This document shows positions 10,940-19,352 of a DNA stretch of 64,000 nucleotides, one piece after another (position 1 is the first letter of the stretch; each line of letters opens with the position of its first letter). The stretch covers positions 22,536-86,535 of the forward strand of contig CAIVAU010000191.1 in the NCBI GenBank assembly GCA_903903925.1, given 5' to 3'. The translations under genes and the position numbers were made by a program. The notes beneath the pieces are model-generated. The model was not told the DNA's origin, did no database searches, and worked only from the letters and a program-made list of their open reading frames with translations. The DNA comes from an uncultured cyanobacterium (lineage in GTDB: Bacteria > Cyanobacteriota > Cyanobacteriia > Cyanobacteriales > Nostocaceae).

Positions 10940-12457
10940 TTAACTAGTTAGTGCTGAGTTGTCACCACTATAGTTTGTAAATTCAGACGCAGTTTTACGA
11001 ATGTGAGACAAACGAATCTGCCAATCGGAAACCTCTTCGTAGCTCAGGTGATGAGTATTGCAAGTCGGTGTCCACAATCCTCCCCAAACACAAGGGTCTT
11101 CAAACTGTAGCAGACCTAATTTGCGTAAGTTTTGTGCCTGCGGTGTTCCAGGCAAAGGGGCAATGCTGTAGCAAGCAGTCTGAAACTCCAGTTGAGGGTT
11201 AATCTGTACAAGTTCATCAACGAGTTCTGAAATTGCTTGCTCAAGACGTAACAAGCAATCATCGTCGTCATCTGGTAGCCCAATGATGACTCCGTATGCA
11301 ATCACAGGTACACCAGTTCTAACTACAGATTTCATCAATGTACAATGCTCTTGCCACGGCAACAGCTTGCTGTATGATTCTCGCCCAAAAACGGGACGTT
11401 CGGCAGGGATATAAGCTAAGCTACAACCTACTTCGCCATCCCAACTAAAAAGTGCCTCAATCAGTTCTTCATCGGGGCTAAGGTCGGTGTCTTTGTAGTT
11501 GCGCCCTCGCCCCAGAGTTGCTTTCCTCAGTTCTAAACCATTTGGCCACATTAGAGATATTCCCATCTCCCGTGCGCCAGCGGTAATTTCGAGAATTTCT
11601 TGTCGTCCCTCCGGAAATAGTCCACGAGCTAGAAATTGATCCGAACCGATGACAATTGAACGCGCACCAGCCTCTTTCTGGAGAGCTATCCAGTCGAGGG
11701 TTCTTTGAGGAGACATTCTCCGATAGCCTGTACCATAAGTCGGTGTCTGACAAAAGTCACATGTGCGATCGCAACCAATGTCAGCCACAACCGAACCAAT
11801 CGGCACAACTCCGAGTACATTCGGTTGTGTCCCAAAACATTGCCTAGCAACCTCCACGGAGGGTAGCACCCAATCTTCTGGACTCTTTGCTTGAGTCTTT
11901 CTAGGGTAATGGCTACCATCTGCAAGAATGACACCGGTGAGTTGTTCCCGTGGTGTCCTTCCTAGTACGTAATCAAAGATTGCCCAATTAGCTGCACCAG
12001 ACTTATCTTGAACAACTGCTACTGCTCCAGCCTTTAAGTAGTGTTGTGGTTCTGCCAAAGCATCTGACCCACCAACAACAATCGGACGCCCACCTGCAGC
12101 AAGATGTTCAATCAGCATACAACTGACTTGGCGATCTTGCGAGAAGTTAACTGTAATCCCCCAAGCATCGTAAGCTTGGGGATCGAGATCACAAATGCTT
12201 CCTCCCACGTATATTTTGCGTAGGGTCATCCCTTTCCAAAGGAGTTCTCCAAACTCTTGATAATAATTTTCATCTCTGAGGTTAACCAGTTGCGCGTTGA
12301 ATCCCCCTGCAATGAGGTCAGATACCAAAACTTGCTTGCTGATCAAACTACGATTCCTATATAGAGATGTCCAATTTCTCCCTTGTGAGTCGTATAGTCC
12401 CGTTGCCGGAACTTCAACCAGTCCGATTGTTGGAGCATTTTCACTGAGTAATACCAT
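10940..12457 (-). CDS. Radical SAM protein with an N-terminal B12-binding-like domain
   Basis: I choose the ATG at 12457 (MVLLSENAPTIGLVEVP, with AGGGG upstream), giving 505 residues; an open stretch of 48 codons precedes it. Residues ~10-200 resemble the Rossmann-like B12-binding region of class B radical SAM enzymes, including HLAAGGRPIVVGGSDALAEP. The iron-sulfur site is CDRTCDFCQTP at about 227-237 (CxxxCxxC). A TIM-barrel-like region follows with GVIIGLPDDDDD. The substrate and reaction are not recognisable. The gene sits alone between two inverted IS-like ends and next to an ABC transporter of the family that includes the mycobacterial cobalamin importer Rv1819c. A cobalamin link is therefore possible but unproven. 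Confidence 0.85.
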   Translation of the reverse strand: MVLLSENAPTIGLVEVPATGLYDSQGRNWTSLYRNRSLISKQVLVSDLIAGGFNAQLVNLRDENYYQEFGELLWKGMTLRKIYVGGSICDLDPQAYDAWGITVNFSQDRQVSCMLIEHLAAGGRPIVVGGSDALAEPQHYLKAGAVAVVQDKSGAANWAIFDYVLGRTPREQLTGVILADGSHYPRKTQAKSPEDWVLPSVEVARQCFGTQPNVLGVVPIGSVVADIGCDRTCDFCQTPTYGTGYRRMSPQRTLDWIALQKEAGARSIVIGSDQFLARGLFPEGRQEILEITAGAREMGISLMWPNGLELRKATLGRGRNYKDTDLSPDEELIEALFSWDGEVGCSLAYIPAERPVFGRESYSKLLPWQEHCTLMKSVVRTGVPVIAYGVIIGLPDDDDDCLLRLEQAISELVDELVQINPQLEFQTACYSIAPLPGTPQAQNLRKLGLLQFEDPCVWGGLWTPTCNTHHLSYEEVSDWQIRLSHIRKTASEFTNYSGDNSALTS

Positions 12458-12644
12458 AAAACACCCCTGAAGTTTTTTTTGAAAATTTAAGTCAATGTTT
12501 AAGGAATTCACCTCTAAACAGGAAGCGAACCGAAAACAAGGATACACTCTTGATCGCCACGGGCAATTGCCCACAACGAAGACATAAAAATATTTTCTCA
12601 TAAAAATATTGGTTCTTCAGTACTTGTTATGCTCAACCATGAAT

Positions 12645-12712
12645 TAATCACTCCCGGTTCGCCCATTTTTTCAGGAGTTAGATAAAACAAGCAGCGAAAA
12701 TATACCCAGAGG
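12645..12712 (-). repeat. Right arm of the 68-bp inverted repeat
   Basis: This is the inverted partner of 10468-10535. It is followed 28 bases later by the start of a truncated transposase reading rightward, which suggests it is the left terminus of an insertion sequence. Confidence 0.85.
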
Positions 12713-12740
12713 TATATTGACAAAAAGATAGAGTAGTTAA

Positions 12741-12917
12741 ATGTTCGGGTTTATGCATACAGAACCTATAATTACAACCGAACGCGTGGATGATATTCCT
12801 TTACTGCTAACTCAATTAGAGCGTAAGGGTGTAAAGCAACTACTTGATAAGCACTTCCCGACACATTGTACTTCATGGGTAGTTTTATTCCAAGGAACTA
12901 AAGACATTTATGAATGA
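12741..12917 (+). pseudogene. Truncated IS transposase, N-terminal fragment (IS1634/DUF4277-like)
   Basis: From the ATG at 12741, 58 codons read MFGFMHTEPIITTERVDDIP, continuing with LLLTQLERKGVKQLLDKHFP. This is the characteristic N-terminus of a cyanobacterial DUF4277-type transposase that is normally several hundred residues long. After residue ~45 the similarity stops, and the frame ends inside the first codons of the ABC transporter gene. The insertion sequence has thus lost everything but its left end. Its remaining bases form the upstream region of that ABC gene. Confidence 0.75.
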
Positions 12918-14622
12918 ATTTAATCGTCAGTTGTGGCAGCGCTTTTTGATCATCACCAAACCCTACTGGTTTTCTGAAGAGAAATGGGGTGCTAGAGGTC
13001 TACTTGTGGTTTTAGTGTTGTTGTCGTTAGCAGTTAATGGCATCAACGTGTTTATCAGCTTTGTTGGTCGAGATTTTATGACAGCACTTTCCAGCAAGGA
13101 GGCTTCCAAGTTCTTTCACATTTTGTTTACCTATGCCAGCGTACTGCTCCTTGGCACGCCTATTGTTGTTCTTTATGGTTATGTAAGAGACAGGCTAGGT
13201 CTCTACTGGAGACAGTGGCTCACCAATCATTTTCTAGACCAATATTTCAGGAATCGGGCTTTTTATGAAATAAATTCAAATCCTCATATTGACAACCCTG
13301 ACGAACGGATATCTCAGGATATTAATACCTTTACAAGGAGTGCTTTATCTTATTTATTAAATATTCTCGACTCGATTATTACTCTAATTTCTTTTATTGG
13401 GATTCTCTGGTCAATTTCTACAAATCTGACGATTGTTAATGTAATCTACTCTGTAGTCGGCACAATCATCACAGTCTGGTTCGGTAAGAGGTTGATTGGG
13501 TTGAACTTCAACCAACTGAGACGAGAAGCTGATTTCCGTTACAAATTAGTTAATATTCGAGACAATGCTGAAATGATTGCCTTTTTTGGGGGAGAAGCAC
13601 AGGAGTCACGTCAAGTCAGACGACGATTAAATGAAGCATTGAAGAACTTTAATCTCCTCATAGGATGGCAGCGTAATCTGGGTTTTTTTACGACTGGTTA
13701 TAACTATTTTATTGCTCTCATCCCATCTGCTATCATTGCTCCTCTCTACTTTGCTGGTAAGGTGGAGTTTGGTGTGGTTGGTCAAGCAGATCTGGCTTTT
13801 GCTCAAGTTTTAGGCGCTCTTTCCCTAGTTGTGAGTCAGTTTCAAGACCTGAGTACTTTTATCGCCCAGATCAATCGCTTAGGCACCTTTGCAAAGGTTC
13901 TAGAAGCACCAACACCAGCACGCCAACCTGGAGTTACCTTAATTGATACTAGAATCGATACCCGTCTAGCTCTTGAACATGTTACCTTGTTAACTCCTGA
14001 TTATCACCGAACTTTAATTCAGGATCTTTCACTCACAGTTCGACCGGGGACAGGGCTGCTGATTTTAGGACCTAGTGGTAGCGGCAAAAGTTCTCTGCTG
14101 CGGGCGATCGCTGGATTGCGGAATTCTGGCACAGGCTTAATTATTCGACCAGAACTCAAGGAAATACTGTTTCTACCACAGCGTCCGTATATGATTTTGG
14201 GTTCGCTACGCAGCCAATTACTATATCCTAACACAAGTAGTGAGATTCCAGACGAGCAACTTTACAGGATATTGCAACAAGTGAACCTAAAAGACTTGCC
14301 AGTCCGTGTAGGTGGTTTGGATGTCGAGTTAGACTGGACAAATATTCTTTCTGTGGGAGAACAACAACGCCTAGCATTCGCACGACTGTTGCTGATGCGT
14401 CCTCTTTACGCCATTTTAGATGAAGCTACCAGTGCTTTGGATCTTGAGAATGAAGAGCATCTCTATCAGCAGGTGCAAGTCACATCCACAGTGTGGATCA
14501 GCGTTGGTCACCGCACCAGCTTGCTGAAGTATCATCATCAGGTTTTGGAATTAAGCGGTGATGGAAGTTGGCGGCTGACTCAAGCTGAAAACTACAGCAA
14601 AACAATCAAGAACTTTGAGTGA
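12910..14622 (+). CDS. ABC transporter, fused permease and ATPase (SbmA/BacA-like, ABC_membrane_2 type)
   Basis: The 570-residue protein has about six membrane segments in the first ~300 residues, with the ABC_membrane_2 opening FLIITKPYWFSEEKWGARGL and YYWRQWLTNHFL-like text (LYWRQWLTNHFLDQYF). A nucleotide-binding domain follows with Walker A GPSGSGKSS (about 388), signature LSVGEQQRLAFAR (about 480) and Walker B YAILDEATSALD. This family covers peroxisomal ABCD transporters and bacterial BacA-like importers of peptides, B12 and other hydrophilic compounds. The direction and substrate are unknown. A truncated transposase lies immediately upstream, so the original promoter may be lost or replaced. 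Confidence 0.92.
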   Translation: MNEFNRQLWQRFLIITKPYWFSEEKWGARGLLVVLVLLSLAVNGINVFISFVGRDFMTALSSKEASKFFHILFTYASVLLLGTPIVVLYGYVRDRLGLYWRQWLTNHFLDQYFRNRAFYEINSNPHIDNPDERISQDINTFTRSALSYLLNILDSIITLISFIGILWSISTNLTIVNVIYSVVGTIITVWFGKRLIGLNFNQLRREADFRYKLVNIRDNAEMIAFFGGEAQESRQVRRRLNEALKNFNLLIGWQRNLGFFTTGYNYFIALIPSAIIAPLYFAGKVEFGVVGQADLAFAQVLGALSLVVSQFQDLSTFIAQINRLGTFAKVLEAPTPARQPGVTLIDTRIDTRLALEHVTLLTPDYHRTLIQDLSLTVRPGTGLLILGPSGSGKSSLLRAIAGLRNSGTGLIIRPELKEILFLPQRPYMILGSLRSQLLYPNTSSEIPDEQLYRILQQVNLKDLPVRVGGLDVELDWTNILSVGEQQRLAFARLLLMRPLYAILDEATSALDLENEEHLYQQVQVTSTVWISVGHRTSLLKYHHQVLELSGDGSWRLTQAENYSKTIKNFE

Positions 14623-14743
14623 CGGCATAACACCATAGAGTTCTGACCTTAACCATAGGAGCCACAAAAATTTTTTCTACAGTATCCTTGCCAAATGCTT
14701 TTTTGTTTGCTAAGCTTAGTAATCGTTGCGGACAAACGCATCT

Positions 14744-14816
<73 letters not shown>

Positions 14817-14825
14817 TAATCCACA

Positions 14826-14860
14826 AAACCCCTGGTAGTAAGCGCTTCCAGGGGTTTCTT
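14826..14860 (+). terminator. Rho-independent-type terminator after tRNA-Phe
   Basis: AAACCCCTGG and CCAGGGGTTT form a perfect 10-bp stem with a 12-base loop, followed by TTTCTT. It lies 10 bases after the tRNA. Confidence 0.8.
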
Positions 14861-14940
14861 GGTTTCAGCAAAAACCCCTTTTCAGCTATTTCATGGGTGT
14901 AATTTTAGGGCTATTTCATTCTACACCAGAGCCTTGAACT

Positions 14941-15047
14941 CAAGTTCAAGGCTCAAAGCTCAAGTCCGTTGAAACGGACTAAATTTCTGAAAGTTCTAGT
15001 CGGCTTAAGCCGACTTCAGCTATTAGCCTAGGAATTTATTCTTAGGC
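14941..15047. repeat. Cluster of three small palindromes (dispersed cyanobacterial repeat)
   Basis: Three hairpins follow one another: AGTCCGTTGAAACGGACT (14963-14980), AGTCGGCTTAAGCCGACT (14998-15015) and a GCCTAGG...CTTAGGC stem (15026-15047). No gene is visible here. The arrangement resembles multi-hairpin intergenic repeats seen in Nostocales genomes. Confidence 0.65.
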
Positions 15048-15080
15048 GTGTGGGTTGCTCTGTCAGATAAAGAGTAGTAC

Positions 15081-15189
15081 CAATACTGCTCGGTTAAGGA
15101 ATTTCTTGGTTGAGGCAAGCAGGGGGAGCAGGGGGAGAAATTGAGGCAGGGGAAGAGTTTTGCCTCCCCTGCTTATCCGAGCAGTATTG
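15081..15189. mobile_element. 109-bp MITE with 18-bp inverted ends and a 10-bp target duplication
   Basis: The left end CAATACTGCTCGGTTAAG and the right end CTTATCCGAGCAGTATTG are inverted repeats matching at 17 of 18 positions. They are bounded exactly by direct copies of AGAGTAGTAC at 15071-15080 and 15190-15199. The interior is purine-rich (AGGGGGAGC units) and encodes nothing convincing. The perfect target duplication indicates a fairly recent insertion. One isolated copy of the same terminus is found at 48501-48518. Confidence 0.85.
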
Positions 15190-15329
15190 AGAGTAGTACT
15201 CTAATAGAAATATTAGTTTTTATACACAAAATTAGTAAATATTCGGAAGTTGTTAAAAATTATTTATACTACAAAAAAATACACAGCTATTGTTCTACAC
15301 TGAGCCTGCTAGTTGTGACTATGTAAGCT

Positions 15330-15545
15330 ATGCCAGATGACAACTGGAAACAACAAGAAACTACTATCGCCATTGCTAAAAAGGACACCGAGGAATGGCA
15401 ATTTCTGACATTTCCATCATGGGAAGAAGCACGACTGGCTGTTAATGCAGCGAGGAGTGATGATAAAGGAGCAGTTTTCTAGGACGGTGCTACTCTACCC
15501 GAACCTCCAGAATTACCTATGCCTCCTGAACCACCACAGGATTGA
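15330..15545 (+). pseudogene. Small unknown gene interrupted by an in-frame TAG
   Basis: An ATG at 15330 opens a 50-codon frame (MPDDNWKQQETTIAIAKKDT...) ending in TAG at 15480-15482. The same frame continues for 20 more codons (DGATLPEPPELPMPPEPPQD) to a TGA at 15543. The proline/glutamate-rich tail reads like a natural C-terminus, so a 71-codon gene with one nonsense mutation is the simplest reading. A shorter 50-residue protein is the alternative. It converges on the Trypco1-like gene with about 30 bases between. I do not recognise the family. Confidence 0.45.
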
Positions 15546-15577
15546 CTATGGTTTGACTATGAATATGAATTGCAATT

Positions 15578-15976
15578 TTACTTTGATGGATCTGGAGTAA
15601 TCTCTTTAGGGAACGAACATTCAACAGTAATTTTCATGTTACTTTTAGCAGTACCTTTTGTAACATAAGGAATACCAGCTTCTCCACCCATTTCAATGCC
15701 GAACTCCAAAGTAACTTTGTCTACGTTTGTAATTGGAATTTGCTTAAAGGAATTTAACGTATAAACTGTATAAGCTCGAATTGTATTCTGAATCGTCAGA
15801 AAATTTTGCATCATTTTCTGTCGTATTTGTTCAGGACTCATCCCCTTATCAACTAGCGATTCCTCCTCTTCTTCAGTAATTTCTTCTGTGCTGAGTATAG
15901 AAATATTCGCATCTTCGGTAGTTTCGATGTAGATGATTGTATTGTCATCTAGTTTTATAGGTGTGAGTTTAGGCAT
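15578..15976 (-). CDS. Trypco1-like protein (CU044_2847 family)
   Basis: The 132-residue protein opens with LTPIKLDDNTIIYIETTEDA and has an acidic middle (EEITEEEEESLVDKG). It ends with a beta-rich segment (VDKVTLEFGIEMGGEAGIPY, KGTAKSNMKITVECSF). This is the pattern of the CU044_2847 or trypsin-co-occurring domain 1 family, which is found beside trypsin-like proteases in predicted conflict and signalling systems. No protease gene is next to it here. GGGAG precedes the ATG. Its biochemical role is not established. Confidence 0.7.
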   Translation of the reverse strand: MPKLTPIKLDDNTIIYIETTEDANISILSTEEITEEEEESLVDKGMSPEQIRQKMMQNFLTIQNTIRAYTVYTLNSFKQIPITNVDKVTLEFGIEMGGEAGIPYVTKGTAKSNMKITVECSFPKEITPDPSK

Positions 15977-16199
15977 GAAATGAACTCCCAGTATCAGTGT
16001 ATCAGCCCAGATTATCTGAGACTATAGGGTGTTTCCTGCCTTAATTAGGGGCAGTCGGAGGGTCGGTGCCAAAGAGACGTTCATGGTTAACGAATATGTG
16101 ATATGAGCCTCATTTTATTTATAAAGACGGAATCGGACGTTTGTGAACACCACAACCCAAGCGGAAAGCAAGGAGATTTTTGCAACAGTGCCTCATTTG

Positions 16200-17099
16200 C
16201 TACCGTATCCAGTTCAGATTGCGCCCGATGAGCAATTCTGTCATTTTGGCATGATGGGTGTTCTTCATCGCAATGGCATAAGTATCGAAACCATGACGAT
16301 CCGCAAGCTGCCGTACCCCTTCCGCATTGTCATACGTCATCAGAAAATCGCCTTGCAATTTCTCGCATAATGCAAACAGCGCCTCATGATCAAGCTCACT
16401 ATGTGTATATAATCGCCTGCCCGCCTTTTTTCCGGCGGCGGTATAGGGTGGATCGATAAAGAACACCGCATCCTTGCGGCTGGCATGGTTTTGTAAAATG
16501 GCGAGACCATCCCCTTGCACAAACCCAATACGCTCCTTTACGGAACTGATATTGAGAATACGCCTGGCAAGCGTATCGGGATACCAGCGTGATCGAATGC
16601 CTTTTCCGTTCTCGCCATGGTTCAAGACTCCGCTACCGGGCGCTAGAATTCCGCCATGATTGATCCGGTTGCACAGGATTGTCTGAAAGGCGAGTTCCTC
16701 GTCGGTTTCCGGTTTTTTGGAAAGCTCGGCATCTACCGTTTCACGTGTCAGGTCAAAGTGGCGAATGCGCTCGGCGAGCCAAACAGCATCGCCGGTGAGA
16801 ATCGTCTTCCAGACGGCGGCCACCCGCTGGTCAAGCTCCACCATCGTCACATGGCTTGCCAGTTCTTCAAAGGCTGCTGTCAGGCCGACGATACCGCCTC
16901 CCGCGAACGGCTCGACAAACTTTCGGGGTTTCGTCGGCAGGCTGGAAATCCACTGTCGTATGCGTGGCACCAGCCATGTTTTCCCTCCCGGATAGCGAAA
17001 GGGACTTCGCTGTGGCACGCAAGCAATATTCACGATCCGCTCGGAACAGGGCGGAACTTGAATGAAAGAGGCTTCAGAAAACAGGTTCATCTGGGTCAT
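16200..17099 (-). CDS. DNA adenine methyltransferase (Dam/D12 class) of an R-M pair
   Basis: The 299-residue protein has FRYPGGKTWLVPRI (about 34-46), the SAM-binding FVEPFAGGG (61-69) and the catalytic FFIDPPYTAAGKK (about 213-224). These are the motifs of D12-class N6-adenine methylases. It follows the NotI-family nuclease gene by 11 bases on the same strand, so it should protect the host site. The bases are visibly richer in G and C than the neighbours, and the gene has no HIP1-type flavour, which suggests recent transfer. An adenine methylase implies that the recognised site contains A, unlike that of NotI itself. Confidence 0.9.
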   Translation of the reverse strand: MTQMNLFSEASFIQVPPCSERIVNIACVPQRSPFRYPGGKTWLVPRIRQWISSLPTKPRKFVEPFAGGGIVGLTAAFEELASHVTMVELDQRVAAVWKTILTGDAVWLAERIRHFDLTRETVDAELSKKPETDEELAFQTILCNRINHGGILAPGSGVLNHGENGKGIRSRWYPDTLARRILNISSVKERIGFVQGDGLAILQNHASRKDAVFFIDPPYTAAGKKAGRRLYTHSELDHEALFALCEKLQGDFLMTYDNAEGVRQLADRHGFDTYAIAMKNTHHAKMTELLIGRNLNWIR

Positions 17100-17110
17100 G
17101 CTTTTCCATG

Positions 17111-18022
17111 TTACAGGTTTTCGATTTCATCCAGAATATCCGTGACGTCCGTGGGCAACTCTGTCTCTTGCTCTTCGGCTGTTCCTGCAAGCTTCGCATC
17201 GAGCTTTTTCTGAAGATTGGCAAGAAAACCTTCTGCAGGCCCTGGCTCGGATAACGTAATTTTGTCCAGGGACGGCTTGAATTGCGTGTACACTGTGCGC
17301 GTGGGCGTCAGCACATAACGCTGCTTGGTTTCATTATAAACAAGATCGTAAATTAGCCAGGCAATATCTGCCATCTCTGCGGAAGTCTCCGGTAATTCCG
17401 GAAGCGTCGCATAAAAAGCGCTATGTACGGCGACCGCTTGCTTTCGTCCCCATGCTTTTAGGATACCGCCTTTATAAATAAGCTGCGGGGCAAGCCGCTT
17501 GCGTGATGAAGAAAGATAATCCGGCCGGGGATTTTTCTTTCGGCTGCTTGTCCAATCGGTCGCCAGATAGGCTTCAGGATCATCGATATATGGCTTGTAA
17601 AACGCTTTTCGTACATTGCCGCTGATATAGACCGACTGCACTTCAAGCGATCCGAAATCCGTGACTTTCCCTTCATCGTCGTAAGCGACAACGACAACAT
17701 CGATATTTCCGGCGGACTTGCCATGCTTGTCGTTAAGACGCACTTCTACAAGTGTTGTCCAGCGGGTTCCTTCTGGGAAAAAGAATCTGGCAGCCTGTTC
17801 AGCGATAAGCCATTCCTCACGCAGCCGCACGGGACAGATGACAGCAATACGATCTCCATCGAAGATCGAGCAGACGCCAAGCGGATCGGTTACGCTGTCC
17901 TTCGTGCAGTTTGGCACCTTGTTATGAAAAGGGCAAAGCCGGGTTCGCCGATAACGCTCGGCCTCCGGCGTAAAGTTGTCGATGGGGAAGCCGAACACTT
18001 CGGCCAGTGGCTGCTTTGGCAA
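17111..18022 (-). CDS. NotI-family type II restriction endonuclease
   Basis: Translation probably starts at the TTG at 18022, which has GAGGA upstream; no ATG fits. The 303-residue protein has four cysteines (C30, C39, C51, C63) in CPFHNKVPNC...GVCS...ICPVR, matching the metal-binding N-terminus of NotI. A nuclease core follows with D108 in NIDVVVVAYD and E127-x-Q129 in LEVQS, the variant PD-(D/E)xK motif reported for NotI. It cleaves DNA at a site that cannot be deduced from sequence. The methylase gene is directly downstream. The pair is GC-rich compared with its surroundings and is flanked by relics. Confidence 0.88.
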   Translation of the reverse strand: MPKQPLAEVFGFPIDNFTPEAERYRRTRLCPFHNKVPNCTKDSVTDPLGVCSIFDGDRIAVICPVRLREEWLIAEQAARFFFPEGTRWTTLVEVRLNDKHGKSAGNIDVVVVAYDDEGKVTDFGSLEVQSVYISGNVRKAFYKPYIDDPEAYLATDWTSSRKKNPRPDYLSSSRKRLAPQLIYKGGILKAWGRKQAVAVHSAFYATLPELPETSAEMADIAWLIYDLVYNETKQRYVLTPTRTVYTQFKPSLDKITLSEPGPAEGFLANLQKKLDAKLAGTAEEQETELPTDVTDILDEIENL

Positions 18023-18122
18023 GAAATCTGTCCTCGCTAATCGCTATGGGATGATAGCACATTATAGGCAGCCTATATTTTATTGATGCAAGTGAAAACT
18101 GTACGAAGCGCGAAAGGGATAG

Positions 18123-18190
18123 GATGACAAAACCGTGAAACTGTGGCGTGCAGATGGCACTCTGATTAGTACCCTCCAGGGGCATTCTGG
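18123..18190 (+). pseudogene. Single WD40-repeat fragment
   Basis: The frame reads DDKTVKLWRADGTLISTLQG followed by HSG, a clear WD40 blade remnant, preceded by an in-frame TAG. It abuts the HigA-like fragment in another frame, so the two were joined by a deletion. Confidence 0.6.
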
Positions 18191-18196
18191 CCCCGA

Positions 18197-18487
18197 ACAT
18201 TTACTCCAGATTGGGTATCTCCTCCCGGTGATACCATCGCTGACTTGTTAGAAGAGCGTGATTGGACACAAGCACAGTTAGCAGAGCGATTAGGCTACAC
18301 CACGAAGGATATTAGTCTACTCATCAATGGGAAAGCACCCATCAATGAAGAAACTGCCTTGAGGTTAGAACGGGTTCTGGGAAGTACAGTAGGATTTTGG
18401 CTCAGTCGTGAAGCCCAATATCGCACCGCTTTAGCTCGGATTGAAGAAGAAAACCGCTCAAAGGAGTGGACATCTTGGGTCGGTTAG
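18197..18487 (+). pseudogene. HigA-family antitoxin fragment (helix-turn-helix)
   Basis: The frame reads TFTPDWVSPPGDTIADLLEE and continues through TQAQLAERLGYTTKDISLLI to LSREAQYRTALARIEEENRS. This is the N-terminal HTH of HigA-type antitoxins, often part of a longer protein with a peptidase-like C-terminus. The conserved start region has no ATG because the upstream sequence is a WD40 fragment. The only possible start is a TTG at 18245, inside the conserved region. The C-terminus also ends early (KEWTSWVG). No toxin gene is adjacent. I read it as a relic, though an 80-residue protein from the TTG is possible. Confidence 0.6.
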
Positions 18488-18663
18488 CCAACAAACTCAC
18501 ACAAGTCTTGAACAGCACCATCAACAGGATTTCTTGCTACAATAGCACCATGAGTTGCTACCCGAAAAACGCTGGGTAAGATTGGGTAGGCTATTTTTGT
18601 ATTGACTTAAAGTAGTCCCACCCTCCCCGATTTTATCTATACTAAAGTTTTGCTCAGCAGGTT

Positions 18664-19017
18664 ATGATATCTCCAACTCATCTAACACTGAACTTAGTTG
18701 AAGGTTCTGTCTCTTTTAGTTTTTCACCCCAAGCCGCACGGGAGTTAAAAGCAGCAATAGACCAACTCATGCAAAGTCTAAAAGCTGTTGCTACTAAAAC
18801 TACTCCTAGCAGCGGTAAAGTTAGTCCCCAACGCCCAATGGAATATCGTTACACTGGTGAGGTGCTTTTAGAAATTTTTTGTAATCCTAATATCTGGCCA
18901 ACTCCCTTCGCCGCTAAAGTCTTAGTCACTGTTCGTGATACCAGTATTCGCTTGACTACAGAGGCCGAACTTACCCGCGTGATTGAAGATATAACTCAGT
19001 ATCTGGAAAATAATTGA
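18664..19017 (+). CDS. Conserved-looking hypothetical protein
   Basis: The 117-residue protein is predicted soluble, with no recognised family. It has two recognisable parts. The first is MISPTHLTLNLVEGSVSFSF, followed by an amphipathic helix (QAARELKAAIDQLMQSLKAV). The second is a C-terminal beta/alpha part (EVLLEIFCNPNIWPTPFAAK, VIEDITQYLENN). The internal linker is Thr/Ser/Pro-rich. Codon use is like the neighbours and AGCAGG lies just upstream of the ATG, so it is probably real. It stands alone, with relics on both sides. Confidence 0.55.
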   Translation: MISPTHLTLNLVEGSVSFSFSPQAARELKAAIDQLMQSLKAVATKTTPSSGKVSPQRPMEYRYTGEVLLEIFCNPNIWPTPFAAKVLVTVRDTSIRLTTEAELTRVIEDITQYLENN

Positions 19018-19066
19018 ACATCTTCGTTTTGGAAGTAAATCGGATTAAGCCAACTGTTGATGGTAT

Positions 19067-19264
19067 TCAGGTTGCTTTTTCCGATTTAGTATCTTTTAAG
19101 GACGATTCGATCAGAATAGGGTCGATATCAAGGCTATTGTCTCTTTGGAGAAAATCATCCAGAAGTTGAAAGAAATAATCAAACGCAGCTTTTTCATCAA
19201 TACAGGTTAGTAAGATAATTTTATCCCAAGCGTTAACAGTACGGATAGATAAGCGGTTTTGCAA
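19067..19264 (-). CDS. Short hypothetical ORF
   Basis: From a TTG at 19264 the frame encodes 65 residues (QNRLSIRTVNAWDKIILLTC, DYFFQLLDDFLQRDNSLDID). The frame is open upstream for another ~25 codons (TNTEAESDFYKNFQPW) back to a TAG, without a good start codon. It may be the C-terminal part of a decayed gene downstream of the WD40 relic. No family is recognised. Confidence 0.3.
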   Translation of the reverse strand: MQNRLSIRTVNAWDKIILLTCIDEKAAFDYFFQLLDDFLQRDNSLDIDPILIESSLKDTKSEKAT

Positions 19265-19307
19265 CCATGGTTGGAAGTTTTTGTAGAAGTCACTTTCAGC
19301 CTCAGTA

Positions 19308-19352
19308 TTTGTGAAGCAATCAGTTGGGTACTTCTAGCTTAAGCTTAAACAG
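19308..19352. repeat. 45-bp 3' flank shared with the NB-ARC/WD40 gene
   Basis: This block matches 38735-38779, the stop codon and 3' flank of the large NB-ARC/WD40 gene, with two differences. It includes the CTTAAGCTTAAG-like core. Confidence 0.8.

Noticed and set aside
15141..15326. 61-codon frame beside the tRNA region
   Set aside because: Its first part lies inside the MITE, and the rest is low-complexity AT-rich sequence without a ribosome site.
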